From positions 345,214 through 409,213 of the forward strand of contig KN805372.1 in the NCBI GenBank assembly GCA_000818945.1: a stretch of DNA of 64,000 nucleotides. Reading direction: 5' to 3'. The translations under genes and the position numbers were made by a program. Source of the DNA: Schizochytrium sp. CCTCC M209059. Taxonomy: Eukaryota; Sar; Bigyra; Thraustochytrida; Thraustochytriidae. Within the stretch, counting starts at the first letter, position 1. Every line of letters starts with the position of its first letter. The notes below the pieces were generated by a model. That model was not told the DNA's origin, did no database searches, and saw only the letters and a program-made list of their open reading frames with translations. Positions 29,101 to 37,597 of the stretch are shown one piece after another.

Positions 29101-30514
29101 CGAGAACTTTAAGATTGAAGAGCGACGATCCGGTCACCGGGACGTTGATTTGGTAGTCATCCATGCGCACTTGGTATCTTCGACCTCTTTTTGCAATCAG
29201 AAGAGCGTCCTCCTGCGACTCGTTCGTGATGATCACCTGTGTCACATTTTGGTCGGGACCGGAATCCGGGTCTTCTTCATCTTGAATGTAGATGCTTGCT
29301 GTAATATCGTCGCCGCCTTCGAGGAGCTGCACATAGGATGACCTCTTGCACCGAGACGTCATTTTCCCGGGCCCCTTAAGAAGGAGAAACTGTCCAGTGG
29401 CAACTGAGCGCAGGCAAAAGTTGCCGTTATCGTCGGCCTTGTAGAGCCCCCATGCGGTGATGAAGACTCCATCATCATTGGCGAGCTTGTAGTTCTCAAC
29501 CATGCTGGACTCTCGCTTGCTCCATGAGCGTAAAAAGGTCTTTTTCTCTACATTTCGAAGGTAGATGTGGCCTTGCCCGGAAGGGGCTGTCCAAATGTCC
29601 CACAAGAAATTATCTCCATTCTCGCTGGAGGACTTGACCACGGCTGTTGCGTACTTGTCCTTGGCGATGAGGTACTTTGACCTCTGCGCGACACGGACTC
29701 GTGCAGCGCGCATAGGAGGCATTGTAGAGGCAATCTCGTCTGCGAAGACGTCTGCAGCAACCATATTTCCTCCGGAGGAAGCCGATCCGGAGGTTTCATC
29801 TCCCCGCACATGAATTCCAATCAAGACCACACAGTCTGAGGTAGTACAGCTCATCAAAATGGGGCCACCGGACGCGCCGTCGCGTAGATCACACGAATGT
29901 CGGACGTCTGTGAGTCGTGTCTCTGCGCTGACTTGGAGTTCGCACGAGAGATCCTTGGACATGAGTTGGTTTGACGAGTAACCAGTGGCGTCGAAGCCGT
30001 ACGTGAACACCTTCGTGCCGTCTTCAATGGGCGTACCGTCAGCAAATCCGACGGGAATGGGTTCAATGTTGCTGGGCGGCCAGTTCTCGAGCTTGTCAAC
30101 CACAAGCGAAAGCACGGCCCAATCGTCGTAGTTGACCTCGTTCTCGCCCAGCTTCATGCCCCAGATGGGAACGTAGATCACGGCTCCGTTTTCATCGACG
30201 AACTCGAGGCGCACAGTTCTGAAGAAATCGTTATCGTCTCGGAGCGGAAGCTCCATGACCGACTTGTCGCTCGGCCGGATGTTTTTGATGACGCAATGTC
30301 GCGCCGTGACGGCGATGTCGTTCGCCACGAGCACCGCCGTGCAGAGCTCGTTGTCATTGTCTTCAATGCTCACCACGCGCGCCACCGCGCTCGCGGGCCA
30401 CTCCCTGCGCTCCTCCTCGGCCACGCTCTCGCGCGCGGCATCTGCGACCGGCAGCACGCCGGCCGTCGCCAGCGCCGCGGCCGCCAGCGCCGCGACGACC
30501 CGGCCCGCCCGCAT
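26150..30514 (-). CDS. Secreted trypsin-like protease with beta-trefoil-like middle and long LRR array
   Basis: 1454 residues. Signal peptide at 1-27. Residues about 42-265 are a trypsin/chymotrypsin-fold (S1) domain with an intact triad: His73 (VTARHC), Asp131 (YDDWAVL) and Ser215 (DGASGGPI). Residues about 268-560 hold repeating strand-rich segments such as GHIYLRNVEKKTFL, GNFCLRSVATGQFLLLKG and EVLYCLKSANTGTFLIIEG, resembling fascin- or ricin-type beta-trefoil lobes, perhaps two copies. A Thr/Pro linker near 578-592 (PAPTAGPPTPSP) and a Cys cluster precede about 30 leucine-rich repeats (about 640-1430) of the LPxxFGNLxxLTxLxLxxN type. No TM helix is seen; the C-terminus carries Cys residues as a likely LRR cap. 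The combination protease plus ligand-binding array suggests targeted extracellular proteolysis; this is inference. Trefoil assignment is moderate, trypsin and LRR assignments are strong. Confidence 0.88.
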   Translation of the reverse strand: MRAGRVVAALAAAALATAGVLPVADAARESVAEEERREWPASAVARVVSIEDNDNELCTAVLVANDIAVTARHCVIKNIRPSDKSVMELPLRDDNDFFRTVRLEFVDENGAVIYVPIWGMKLGENEVNYDDWAVLSLVVDKLENWPPSNIEPIPVGFADGTPIEDGTKVFTYGFDATGYSSNQLMSKDLSCELQVSAETRLTDVRHSCDLRDGASGGPILMSCTTSDCVVLIGIHVRGDETSGSASSGGNMVAADVFADEIASTMPPMRAARVRVAQRSKYLIAKDKYATAVVKSSSENGDNFLWDIWTAPSGQGHIYLRNVEKKTFLRSWSKRESSMVENYKLANDDGVFITAWGLYKADDNGNFCLRSVATGQFLLLKGPGKMTSRCKRSSYVQLLEGGDDITASIYIQDEEDPDSGPDQNVTQVIITNESQEDALLIAKRGRRYQVRMDDYQINVPVTGSSLFNLKVLDGIHVSLQSVEHEMYLGASPSLDVTEAFDPSTSRWIISTLLSSDGEVLYCLKSANTGTFLIIEGSPRLSSNCDGISALQIQTQTIILSPLDLDSNSLDIGSEGVDVTPAPTAGPPTPSPTFGCSKVPGSDFVCLHQNYCACDIATCDPRTTKNVACFAFEDNLLSDLAWFEALETLTLENLDLDDETAAPLANLGATSLRTLELADNKLTAVPDGLIEAVPDLRELFLDGNQLSSLPSDLGSLSSLRVLEAGGNRLTDLPSSISSLDRLTSLKLVSNELEDLPSTLDRLTALRHLELQRNMIKSVSDIDWKKFSKLTHLNVASNDLSDLPNSFAQLTSLSWLAMSSNNLDGLPNDFGNLDALTWLSIASNQLTGLPNSFGKLSVLGDLEIDHNRGDLKSLPDSFGNLVALTRLDLKDADRTLEKLPDLSKLTKLRYLNLEEALSKSFSFTGGSDFDIGDLSSLKYLNLRGNQIKTLPDAITTLTNLQNLNVRNNKLKELPADIGNLFNLLELTLVYNDLASLPETFTNLTALRYMTLSKNPLTSLPESFGELTALTSLLFWDNSGMLTTLPNSFTDLDGLTNLVVSSNPDLDVYHHLPALKNLKRLNLAHNGLTSIPADVKKLTDLEELRAHGNNKLTDLNVGPLSKLTSLDAYNLDTLSSLDGVEKLKQLRQLNVYSGSLTSLAGLEDLTDLVYLDASSNMISSVEPLSAHSNMRYFDFSKNQVTSISALSSLENLEFLNMNANKDQDSSSSAVLAKLTALTDLQARNIGLKSLPGNLWQKLSNLRSLDLLGNEISTFPEHAGAMTGLTFMSLSKNPITSLPSSFGDMKSLAELRLWSCLSLTSLPDSFWSMRLDHLEMPDSPEVKVPSAISGLTRLTVLNLRAMEIEDLPSLEALTRLQRLDISRNPFEGIDADTLRALTNLEELDLRTNQLRSLPSTFTYLSNLDKLEFKPAENFCGNFPTFDFTIKESDVDSGESFTNC

Positions 30515-32010
30515 CCTCTGCCAGCGTGCCTGCCTGCGTGCCTGCGTGCCTGCCTGCGTGCCTGCCCGCCCTTCTCCGCGCCCTCCCGTTGCCCGTCTGC
30601 CGAGCGCGCCCGTCCAAGCACGCGCGATTCTCGCGGCGCCGCCCGCAAAGAAGAGCTCGCGCGCTAGCTAGCTGTGGCTAGCGCCGCAGCCTTGCGCCAC
30701 CCAGCTCGCTCGCCCGCACGTGCAGCCGCCGCTGTGGGAAGGCGGGGCAAGCTGTGGGCCGCCTGCGGTCCTCTTCGCTCGCGCGAACGAGTCCTCTCGG
30801 CAAGCAAGTAGTAAGCAAGCACGCAAGCAAGCAAGGAAGGAAGGAAGGAAGGAAGGGAGGGAAAGGAAAGAGGAGAGGCCTGCAGGAGCTGCTGTACTGC
30901 AGTGCTAGGGCGCACCACGTGCGCGCTTGCCCGTGCCTCCGAGGTCGCCGCCGCACGGGCGGCAAGAGGCAGCAGCCCCGGCGCGCCTGCCTGGCTGCTC
31001 GCCTGCCCACCTGCGCTGCGCCAGGGCGGCCGCTCGAAGCGAGCGAAGCCAGGATCCAGAAGCCTGGAGGAACGAAGCCGCACCGGCCCGAGCTCGACCA
31101 ACGCGACCGCGGTGCTCGGCGGACTTGCGCTTGATGGCCGAAAAAAAAAAGCCTCTGCGAGGTGAACATTGAAGGTCATTTAGACATCCATCCACCATAG
31201 CCATCTATATCTATTCATGCTCCGCGGTGTCTGGCGTGGTTGTATGTTGGCAGAGAATGGAATCACGGACAGGTCGACCCCCCCCCGTGCACGACCCTGG
31301 CGAGTGGCCGCCGGCGCGGAAATGTGGAGGACAGGCGGCAATGTCGCGGGCCTCGCAGACGCTCGCCGTCGTGTGGACGCAGCGAGCCGGTGCGGAGCGA
31401 AGCGTAGCGCGGCCGCGGCGCCTGACCAACAGAGAACGAAGAGTTGTCTGTCTCTCTGCGCGTACTTACTTTCTCGCCGCCCCTGTCAGTCTGCCTGCCT
31501 AGCTGACAGAGCTAGCTGAAAGAGCTAGCAGTGGTGGCTTGAAATGTTGCAGTCAATCACGGGGGAGGTTTTGACCAACGCCATCAAAATAACCCCGGTC
31601 TGCCGTCCGCGTCCAGTCGCAATGATCATGATGCCGACAAGACGCAGGCTGGGCTGGGCCACAGGTCCCCGCAGCGCGATCTTGCAATCCCACAGAGGGC
31701 CGTGCTGTGGTGCGCGCCATGCCGGGCCTGAAAGAAAGGGCCGGCCAAGGCCGCGTGTACTAGAAGCGGCGGTGCGAGAGGAGCGCTGGCGACCAAGGCG
31801 CGCGGCCTCAAACCAGCAAGGAGGGCGCTGCACGCCGCCGCCGCCGCCGCCGCCGCGAGTGAGTGCCGACTGCCTAAGTCCGTCACAGCCGCGTCGCGTC
31901 GCGTCGCGTCGCGTCGCGTCGCGTTGCGTGGTTGCCGCGTCGCGTGGTTGCCGCGTTGCGTCGCTGTCGCGAGCAAAGAGAGCGGGCATCGTCATTCGTC
32001 GAGCAGCAGC
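30515..32010. promoter_or_regulatory. Divergent intergenic region, 1.5 kb
   Basis: Separates the trypsin-LRR gene (minus, start 30514) from the PAN-like gene (plus, start 32011), so it contains both promoters. It is GC-rich with (GAAG)n at about 30830-30860, (GCC)n at 31833-31857 and a (GCGTC)n array at 31891-31928. All frames here are low-complexity shadows. No defined promoter motif could be named. Confidence 0.5.
31891..31928. repeat. (GCGTC)n pentanucleotide array
   Basis: About seven units followed by diverged copies containing GTTGC/GTGGTTGCC up to about 31965. Same unit as the array at 13824-13884. It ends about 50-80 bases before the ATG at 32011, so it is probably in the 5' leader. 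Confidence 0.88.
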
Positions 32011-33114
32011 ATGGCGGCCAAGCTCGCCGTCGTTCTCGTGGTCCTTCTTGGGCTCTTGGGAATCACGAGCATAGAGTCCGCGCGAAATCCCAATCGAGTT
32101 ATCTCGCCTGGTTCTCGATGGAGATGCGGTAAAAAGGGCTTCCCGGATAGGACCGACCTGAAGTCGTGCAAGCAGACGCGGAAGCGTCATCGAGTCTTCA
32201 ATTGCGCCACGACCGAGGGCAAAAGAAACCAAAAGTACTCTTTCTACTGCCTCAAGAGAAAGCATTGTAACGGAGACAATGCTCATCAGCTGTATTGCGA
32301 ATACATGAGCAGTAACAATGGCGGAGAGAGCGACTTGGAGGAGCTCAAGTGCACGAGAAAACTTGCCAAAGGTAACTGCTTGATCCAAGTATTGCCACCT
32401 TTTTCTTCACTCAGCTCTGAAGAACGCGAGGATTATGAAAACGAACAAGAATACAATGATGAGTCGCGCGAGGATAGCTCGGAGATTGTTTGCGAGGATT
32501 GCATCGAGGAGTATTGTCGACTTCGTTGCCTGGCCTCGGACGTGTGCCAGGGATACGAATTCTCTACCCCAACCGCATACTATGGCACCTGTACGCTTCT
32601 CTATTCCTCAATCATCGGACTCACGGGGCAGAATGAGAACACAACGACTTGTTATGTCCGAGATGCAGATTGCGGCAGCACGATTCCGGCCTCATGCACC
32701 GAAAAAGTCGGTGGCGAGAAAGAAGAAGGCGCTTGCTGGGGCGCGGGTACTGGCTTCGATCCATGCAAGGGTTCTTTCTGCTCTGAGGATGAGTGCCAGA
32801 GACTCTGTCAGCTCAATGCCAAGTGCCAGGGTTATGAGGTTAGCGTACAGGATGATGATGCGTCCGAATTCCCGACTTGCACGCACTACACACTGCTGCC
32901 AAAGGCTCTGGATATTCTTGTGCGCGCCTACTGTTACCGTGTGGCCCGCGAGCATCAGATTGGCCGCAGGCTTTCAGAAAGCGAGACCATTTGCGCCTCC
33001 GGATCGCTCGATCCTCCCCCAATGGGCGTCGGCGACGTCACCGTTGACGATGTTGATCTCGATCTCGGCGACGACCAAGACGAAGACGAAGACGAAGACG
33101 AAGACGAAGCTTAA
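32011..33114 (+). CDS. Secreted Cys-rich protein with two PAN/Apple-like units and acidic tail
   Basis: 367 residues from the chosen Met, which begins a clear signal peptide (hydrophobic core KLAVVLVVLLGLLGIT). An upstream in-frame Met at 31924 would add 29 residues of repeat-derived sequence and bury the signal peptide, so it is not preferred. The N-terminal third is a basic Cys-rich stretch. Two similar units follow: CRLRCLASDVCQGYEFSTP (about residues 168-186) and CQRLCQLNAKCQGYEVSVQ (about 265-283), each with C-x3-C-x5-C-x-GYE spacing followed by a Cys-rich strand, which is the PAN/Apple-like pattern. The C-terminus is a (Asp-Glu)n tail encoded by (GACGAA)n. PAN modules bind proteins or carbohydrates; the ligand is unknown. 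Family beyond PAN-like is not recognised. Confidence 0.75.
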   Translation: MAAKLAVVLVVLLGLLGITSIESARNPNRVISPGSRWRCGKKGFPDRTDLKSCKQTRKRHRVFNCATTEGKRNQKYSFYCLKRKHCNGDNAHQLYCEYMSSNNGGESDLEELKCTRKLAKGNCLIQVLPPFSSLSSEEREDYENEQEYNDESREDSSEIVCEDCIEEYCRLRCLASDVCQGYEFSTPTAYYGTCTLLYSSIIGLTGQNENTTTCYVRDADCGSTIPASCTEKVGGEKEEGACWGAGTGFDPCKGSFCSEDECQRLCQLNAKCQGYEVSVQDDDASEFPTCTHYTLLPKALDILVRAYCYRVAREHQIGRRLSESETICASGSLDPPPMGVGDVTVDDVDLDLGDDQDEDEDEDEDEA

Positions 33115-34688
33115 GATAAATACGGTCTCATCTGGCCCCACCATCCGTCGCATCGCTGTCAAGCTCACTGTCGGTGCGGTCGTCAGCCTGAGGGCGTCCG
33201 TCGCTTTGCCCACATAGCGTAGCACACCTTTAACCTAACCTAACCTACCTCCGTGTGACAAGCGCATCTTCTCTTATCATGATGGTGGTTGCTTCGCTTG
33301 GGCGCCGCACTGCACTGTCATACGCCCATTGCCCGTGCCAAGTACCTACCGCGGAAGGGCAAAGGTGCGTGCATGCATGCATGAGCGCGCGCGCGCGCGC
33401 GCGCGCGCGTGCGTATCTTATACGCGTCGCAGCACTGCTGCAAGTAAAAGCTCCCGTCGGAATGAATGGAAACAAATGAATCAAAGTGAATGAATCATGT
33501 CGGGCTAACTGTAAAAACCACACAATCCGCTGCCCCTCCGCCGTAGAGGGCGAGCGAGGAATCTCTCACTTCCACTGCACATGCTGCCTCCAAACTCGAC
33601 CCTGCCGACGGGAGCGCGATGCACCCGTGCCGCCGCCAAGGCAGCAAGCAAGCCAGCAACTGCAATCATCAGCCAACTGCATCATCAGCAACATGCAACA
33701 TGCAACTGCAAGCAGCGGGCTGATCTCGCCCCGCTTGCGGTGGCGCACTTTTTCCACCTTTCTTTTGTTGACGCATTCCCCACTGCAATACTTCCTGCAC
33801 AACCAAGAAAAAACGGTCCCTGCTCCGCCGCCAACGAAAGCAAGCCTCAGCATCGAGAAAGCGCGCACAGCTCCTCTCTGCAGCTGTCCTTGGGCGCCGT
33901 TCTTGACAGCCGCCAGCCAGCCAGCCATGGTATAGTGCACCATGCCACGCCCAGCCGCCGACGGCCTCGACCGGTCGCCGCGCCCGTCGAGGGAGACTCC
34001 GCTCGAGCGCTCGATCAACCATCTCTGCTTTCTTTCCCTTGCTTGCGCCCTGCTTACTTTCAATCTTTTACTTTTTCTCTCTCGCCTTCTCGACGCGGCA
34101 TTCCCGACTTGCGACGCCGCGCGCGCTCAGTGGGCGGGCGCCATTCCTGACTTGCGGCCGGCCACGCGCACTTGCCAGGTGGACTTGCCGCCGCCGCGGT
34201 GCACGCAGCGGCGGGCAGGTAAGCAAGCAAGCAAGGCAGCTTGAGGCGCCGACCAGACCGCAATCACCATCCGACGCAGCGCACCTGTTGCACGTACGTT
34301 CGCGGGCGCGGCGGCGGCGGCGCGAGCTCGGCGGCCGCGGGCTCGAGCTCGGCCTCGGAGGCGGGGTCATGGAGGAGGCTGGAGGGGACGAGGGCTGAAG
34401 ATGGGTTTGGAGATGAATGATGTTGATCTTGCATTGCCCGCCAAGTGCCAGCTGGCAAGGCCTTGAGCGAGGTACAAAGCCTTGTGGGCGGGCAGCAGCA
34501 ACGCGGAGAAGGCTTGGGCAACGAACGAGGCCAGGCTGGCGGGCCAGAGGCGGGAAAGGCGGAGAGGGCGGGACTTTACGGAGCTTGCTTGGATTAGGTG
34601 AATGAACGGAGGACTGACGGACGCCGGGAACGAATCTCGCTTTTGACACGGCTTTTGACACAAACAGGACAACAGAGCGCGCGCCACG
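33115..34688. other. Intergenic, 1.6 kb
   Basis: Follows the PAN-like gene and precedes the C9-methyltransferase gene, both plus. It holds TAACC units at 33231-33246, (CG)n at 33385-33411 and GC-rich low-complexity DNA. Frames such as 33486-33935 and 33581-34150 show no family signal. The last 100 bases are the methyltransferase leader. Confidence 0.5.
33385..33411. repeat. (CG)n dinucleotide tract
   Basis: About 13 alternating CG units next to TGCATGCA repeats; potential Z-DNA-forming sequence. Confidence 0.88.
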
Positions 34689-36089
34689 ATGGACTCCGGA
34701 GGATACGACAAGCGCACCTTCTTCGACAAGGAGAAGAATGTGGGCGGCACCCATGGCCTCTACATGATCTTCTTCCTGCTCGAGCACGTGACCACGGTGG
34801 TCCCGGCACTCTGCTTCATCCCGGCCGCCGGACTTACCTATGCCTTGAGCGGTGGCATTGCCATGTTCCTGGCCATGCTTGTGGCCGTGCCCGTGGTTGC
34901 CGTCACCGTCTTTGCGGTCACCATGGTGGCCCTCTCGCACGCCGAATTCCCGGACGCCCCCTGCGACTGGACCAAGTACATTGACATCACCGACGCCAAG
35001 CTCGCCGCCAAGTACAAGGGCCGCAAGATCCCCATCGAGACCTTTGTGGACGCCTACATGTCGCAGCGCGCTGAGTTCGTGGCCGACCCTCTCGAGGTCT
35101 TCTGGCACCGCCACGAGGTCTTCCTCTTTTGCATTACCCTCGGCCACGCCAAGTTCTTCCTCACCAAGTTCACGGGCCAGCTCATCCACCACACCCAGGC
35201 CGCCGACACCGCCGAAGTGCGCGATGTCTACGACCGCGGTAACGACTTTTACCGCTGGTTCCTCGGCCCCCGCATGATCTACACTAGCGGCATCTTCGAG
35301 TCCCAGGAAGAGTCCCTCGAGGACGCCCAGGACCGCAAGATGGACCTCGTCTGCCGCAAGACCCACATGAAGCCCGGCGACGAGCACCTCGATATTGGCT
35401 GCGGCTGGGGTACCCTCCTCGCCTTTGCCGCCAAGAACTACGGCACCAAGTCTACTGGCGTCACGCTCGCTCGTGAGCAGTGCAAGTGGGGTATGTCCCA
35501 GGCCAAGGACTGGGGCGTCGAGGACCGCGTCCAGATGCTCTGCATGGACTACCGTGACATCCCCAAGAAGCAGTACAACGTCATCACCTCCCTCGAGATG
35601 ATTGAGCACGTCGGCATCAAGAACGTTCAGAGCTTTCTCCTCCAGTGCAAGGACATGCTCGTCGACGACGGTCTCTTCTACCTTCAGCTCGCTGGTCTCC
35701 GCCGCGCTTGGCAGTTCGAGGACCTCATCTGGGGCCTCTTTATGGGCAGCTTCATCTTCCCCGGTGCCGACGCCTCGTGCCCGCTTGCCTTCATCACTAG
35801 CCAGGCCGAGCGCGCTGGCTTCGAGGTCCACAGCATGGAGAACTGCGGCGTCCACTACGCTCTTACCATCAACCACTGGTACAACAACTGGCTCAGCAAC
35901 AAGGATGAGGTTGTGGCCAAGTACGGACAATGGTGGTACCGTTGCTGGGTCGTTTTCCTTGCCTGGAGCGTCATTGTCGCCTCGCAGGGCAGCTCGACCG
36001 TCTTTCTTCTTGTCCTGCACAAGAACACCTCCCGCTTCGAGCGCCGTGACACCTTCGTCGGCCCCTACCCGATCGCCACGCAGCAGTAA
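34689..36089 (+). CDS. Sphingolipid C9-methyltransferase
   Basis: 466 residues. SAM-dependent methyltransferase of the cyclopropane-fatty-acid-synthase-like family that methylates C9 of the sphingoid base in glucosylceramides at the ER or Golgi. Two N-terminal membrane segments lie at about 24-80 (HGLYMIFFLLEHVTTVVPAL and GGIAMFLAMLVAVPVVAVTV). The core has the family block YDRGNDFYRWFLGPRMIYTS, SAM motif I HLDIGCGWGTLLAF at about 233-246, a SLEMIEHVG block and an aromatic-rich C-terminal region (INHWYNNWLSN). A C-terminal hydrophobic segment (about 418-440) follows. Length and plan match fungal Mts1-type enzymes rather than bacterial CFA synthase, which lacks the N-terminal TM pair. 9-methyl sphingoid bases are reported from thraustochytrids and fungi. 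Codon use is strongly C-ending, suggesting high expression. Confidence 0.92.
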   Translation: MDSGGYDKRTFFDKEKNVGGTHGLYMIFFLLEHVTTVVPALCFIPAAGLTYALSGGIAMFLAMLVAVPVVAVTVFAVTMVALSHAEFPDAPCDWTKYIDITDAKLAAKYKGRKIPIETFVDAYMSQRAEFVADPLEVFWHRHEVFLFCITLGHAKFFLTKFTGQLIHHTQAADTAEVRDVYDRGNDFYRWFLGPRMIYTSGIFESQEESLEDAQDRKMDLVCRKTHMKPGDEHLDIGCGWGTLLAFAAKNYGTKSTGVTLAREQCKWGMSQAKDWGVEDRVQMLCMDYRDIPKKQYNVITSLEMIEHVGIKNVQSFLLQCKDMLVDDGLFYLQLAGLRRAWQFEDLIWGLFMGSFIFPGADASCPLAFITSQAERAGFEVHSMENCGVHYALTINHWYNNWLSNKDEVVAKYGQWWYRCWVVFLAWSVIVASQGSSTVFLLVLHKNTSRFERRDTFVGPYPIATQQ

Positions 36090-37597
36090 ATTTACTCGGC
36101 GCCAAGAACACTGCGCAACGATGGCATTATTTTCGCATCTGTCACCTTGGGGACTTTCCCAGAATAGCTGGCTCTAGTGAGGAAACAGCGCGCGTTTCCT
36201 AACCCAAACAAGCTTTTTTCTCGTTTTGCGAACATGTCTCTTCATTTCTTCTCCCTTGCTCATTGCGATGTATAAACTTGCACGTCGACTCCGCTCTGCG
36301 ATTGCCTTGCCCGAGATTCATCGTTTGTAACGCCGGGCAATGCTTGCACAAGAAAAAGAGTAATTTACGAAAACGCAAGGGGAAAGCTCATCATAATTTT
36401 CATTTTCCGTGAAATCTAATTCTTCTCATTCAATGTTCTTGTGTACGCTACAGAAGCCCTCGAATGGGCTTACCCGGCCACAAGTTCCGAGATGTTGGCA
36501 GCGTTGCAGCCCGACCTAGACAGCCTTGGCATGAAATTATCTCATAGAAACTTCCGCAGACGGAGCGTAGCGATGCCGCGTCGTCGCAACACCGCGAAAA
36601 AAAAACTCAAACCAGCATACTGAAGATGACGGTCGTATCGCATTCGCTTGTCATGGATCTCGTCCGCAATGACGCGCGAAAGCTTGTTCATTAGCCATTG
36701 TGGCTTCGAAACGATCTTGTCGTGCATGGCGTCTGTTGCGCGGAAACCTACGAGCATGCCGAGCTCGTAGAAAAAGCTCCTGGTAGCTCTTCAGGGCGTT
36801 CATTGTCCGTGAAGAGTCAATGAAGAAGAGGGCGTCGTGCAACAACGGTGGTCACCATTCAGGTTTCCCACCAAAACGATGTACACCATCGTTTTTGCTT
36901 CACGCGCGCGAAAACTTGTCGCCGCGACCGCTGGCAGCCAGCATAGAGTCGGCGGACTTCGCGACGCGCTCTGTAGAGCCGCCAAAGCGTTCCGTAGCAG
37001 CGCGAAGAGAAAGAAAAGTGAAGGCGCTGGAGGAGGAGGCTCCGCCAAGCAGGGGCGACGGGCGACGACTGCGACGGGGGGTCGCACGAGCGGCATAGCT
37101 CACGGACTTGCAGCGGTCGCGAGAATGGCATGCAGCTGCTCGGTCTTTGCGAGCCTGACTGCCACGTTACCCTTTGGCGCCTTTGTCTGCGTGTTTGGCA
37201 ATTGGGAGCGCGGATTCCCCTTGCGGCGAGCTGGACGACACCCTGCTTAAGTGCCATTTATTGCGGGAGAGCGGTTCCTCGTGGCAGGATCGCGGAACCA
37301 TACGCGCGCAAAGGCAAGCTCAAGCAAGCTCAATCGGGCGAAGCGGGCTGAACGAGGTTTTAAACACTCACACGAGGGACAATGAGTGACTGACTCGTAG
37401 ATAGCCAATACATTAGCAACCAGGAATCGAGTTCATAGTAAAGGAATGAATCGGATTGGATCTAACATCACGTCTGACAGGAGGCGGAACACCTCACAAC
37501 ATTGAATCATCATTATTCTGGAGAACGACAAAGCTACTAAATCCTTCCTTCCTTCGTTTTTTATTTTTTGTTTCGTTTCGTTGTGGGTTTTGCAGAG
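36090..37597. other. Convergent 3' intergenic region, 1.5 kb
   Basis: Between the 3' ends of the C9-methyltransferase (plus) and the 1676-residue protein (minus). Parts (36200-36440, 37440-37600) are AT-richer. Frames of 60-137 codons at 36441-37250 show no recognisable domain. Nothing supported as a gene or RNA. Confidence 0.5.

Noticed and set aside
31924..32010. Upstream Met for the PAN-like protein
   Set aside because: The added residues are encoded by pentamer-repeat DNA and would bury the signal peptide.
33231..33246. TAACC units resembling telomeric repeats
   Set aside because: Only about three pentamers; the unit differs from the TTAGGG type expected in stramenopiles, and it sits inside a gene-dense region.
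34068..36020. 650-codon minus-strand frame
   Set aside because: Antisense to the C9-methyltransferase, with Val/Ala/Glu-rich sequence and no domain; a codon-bias shadow.
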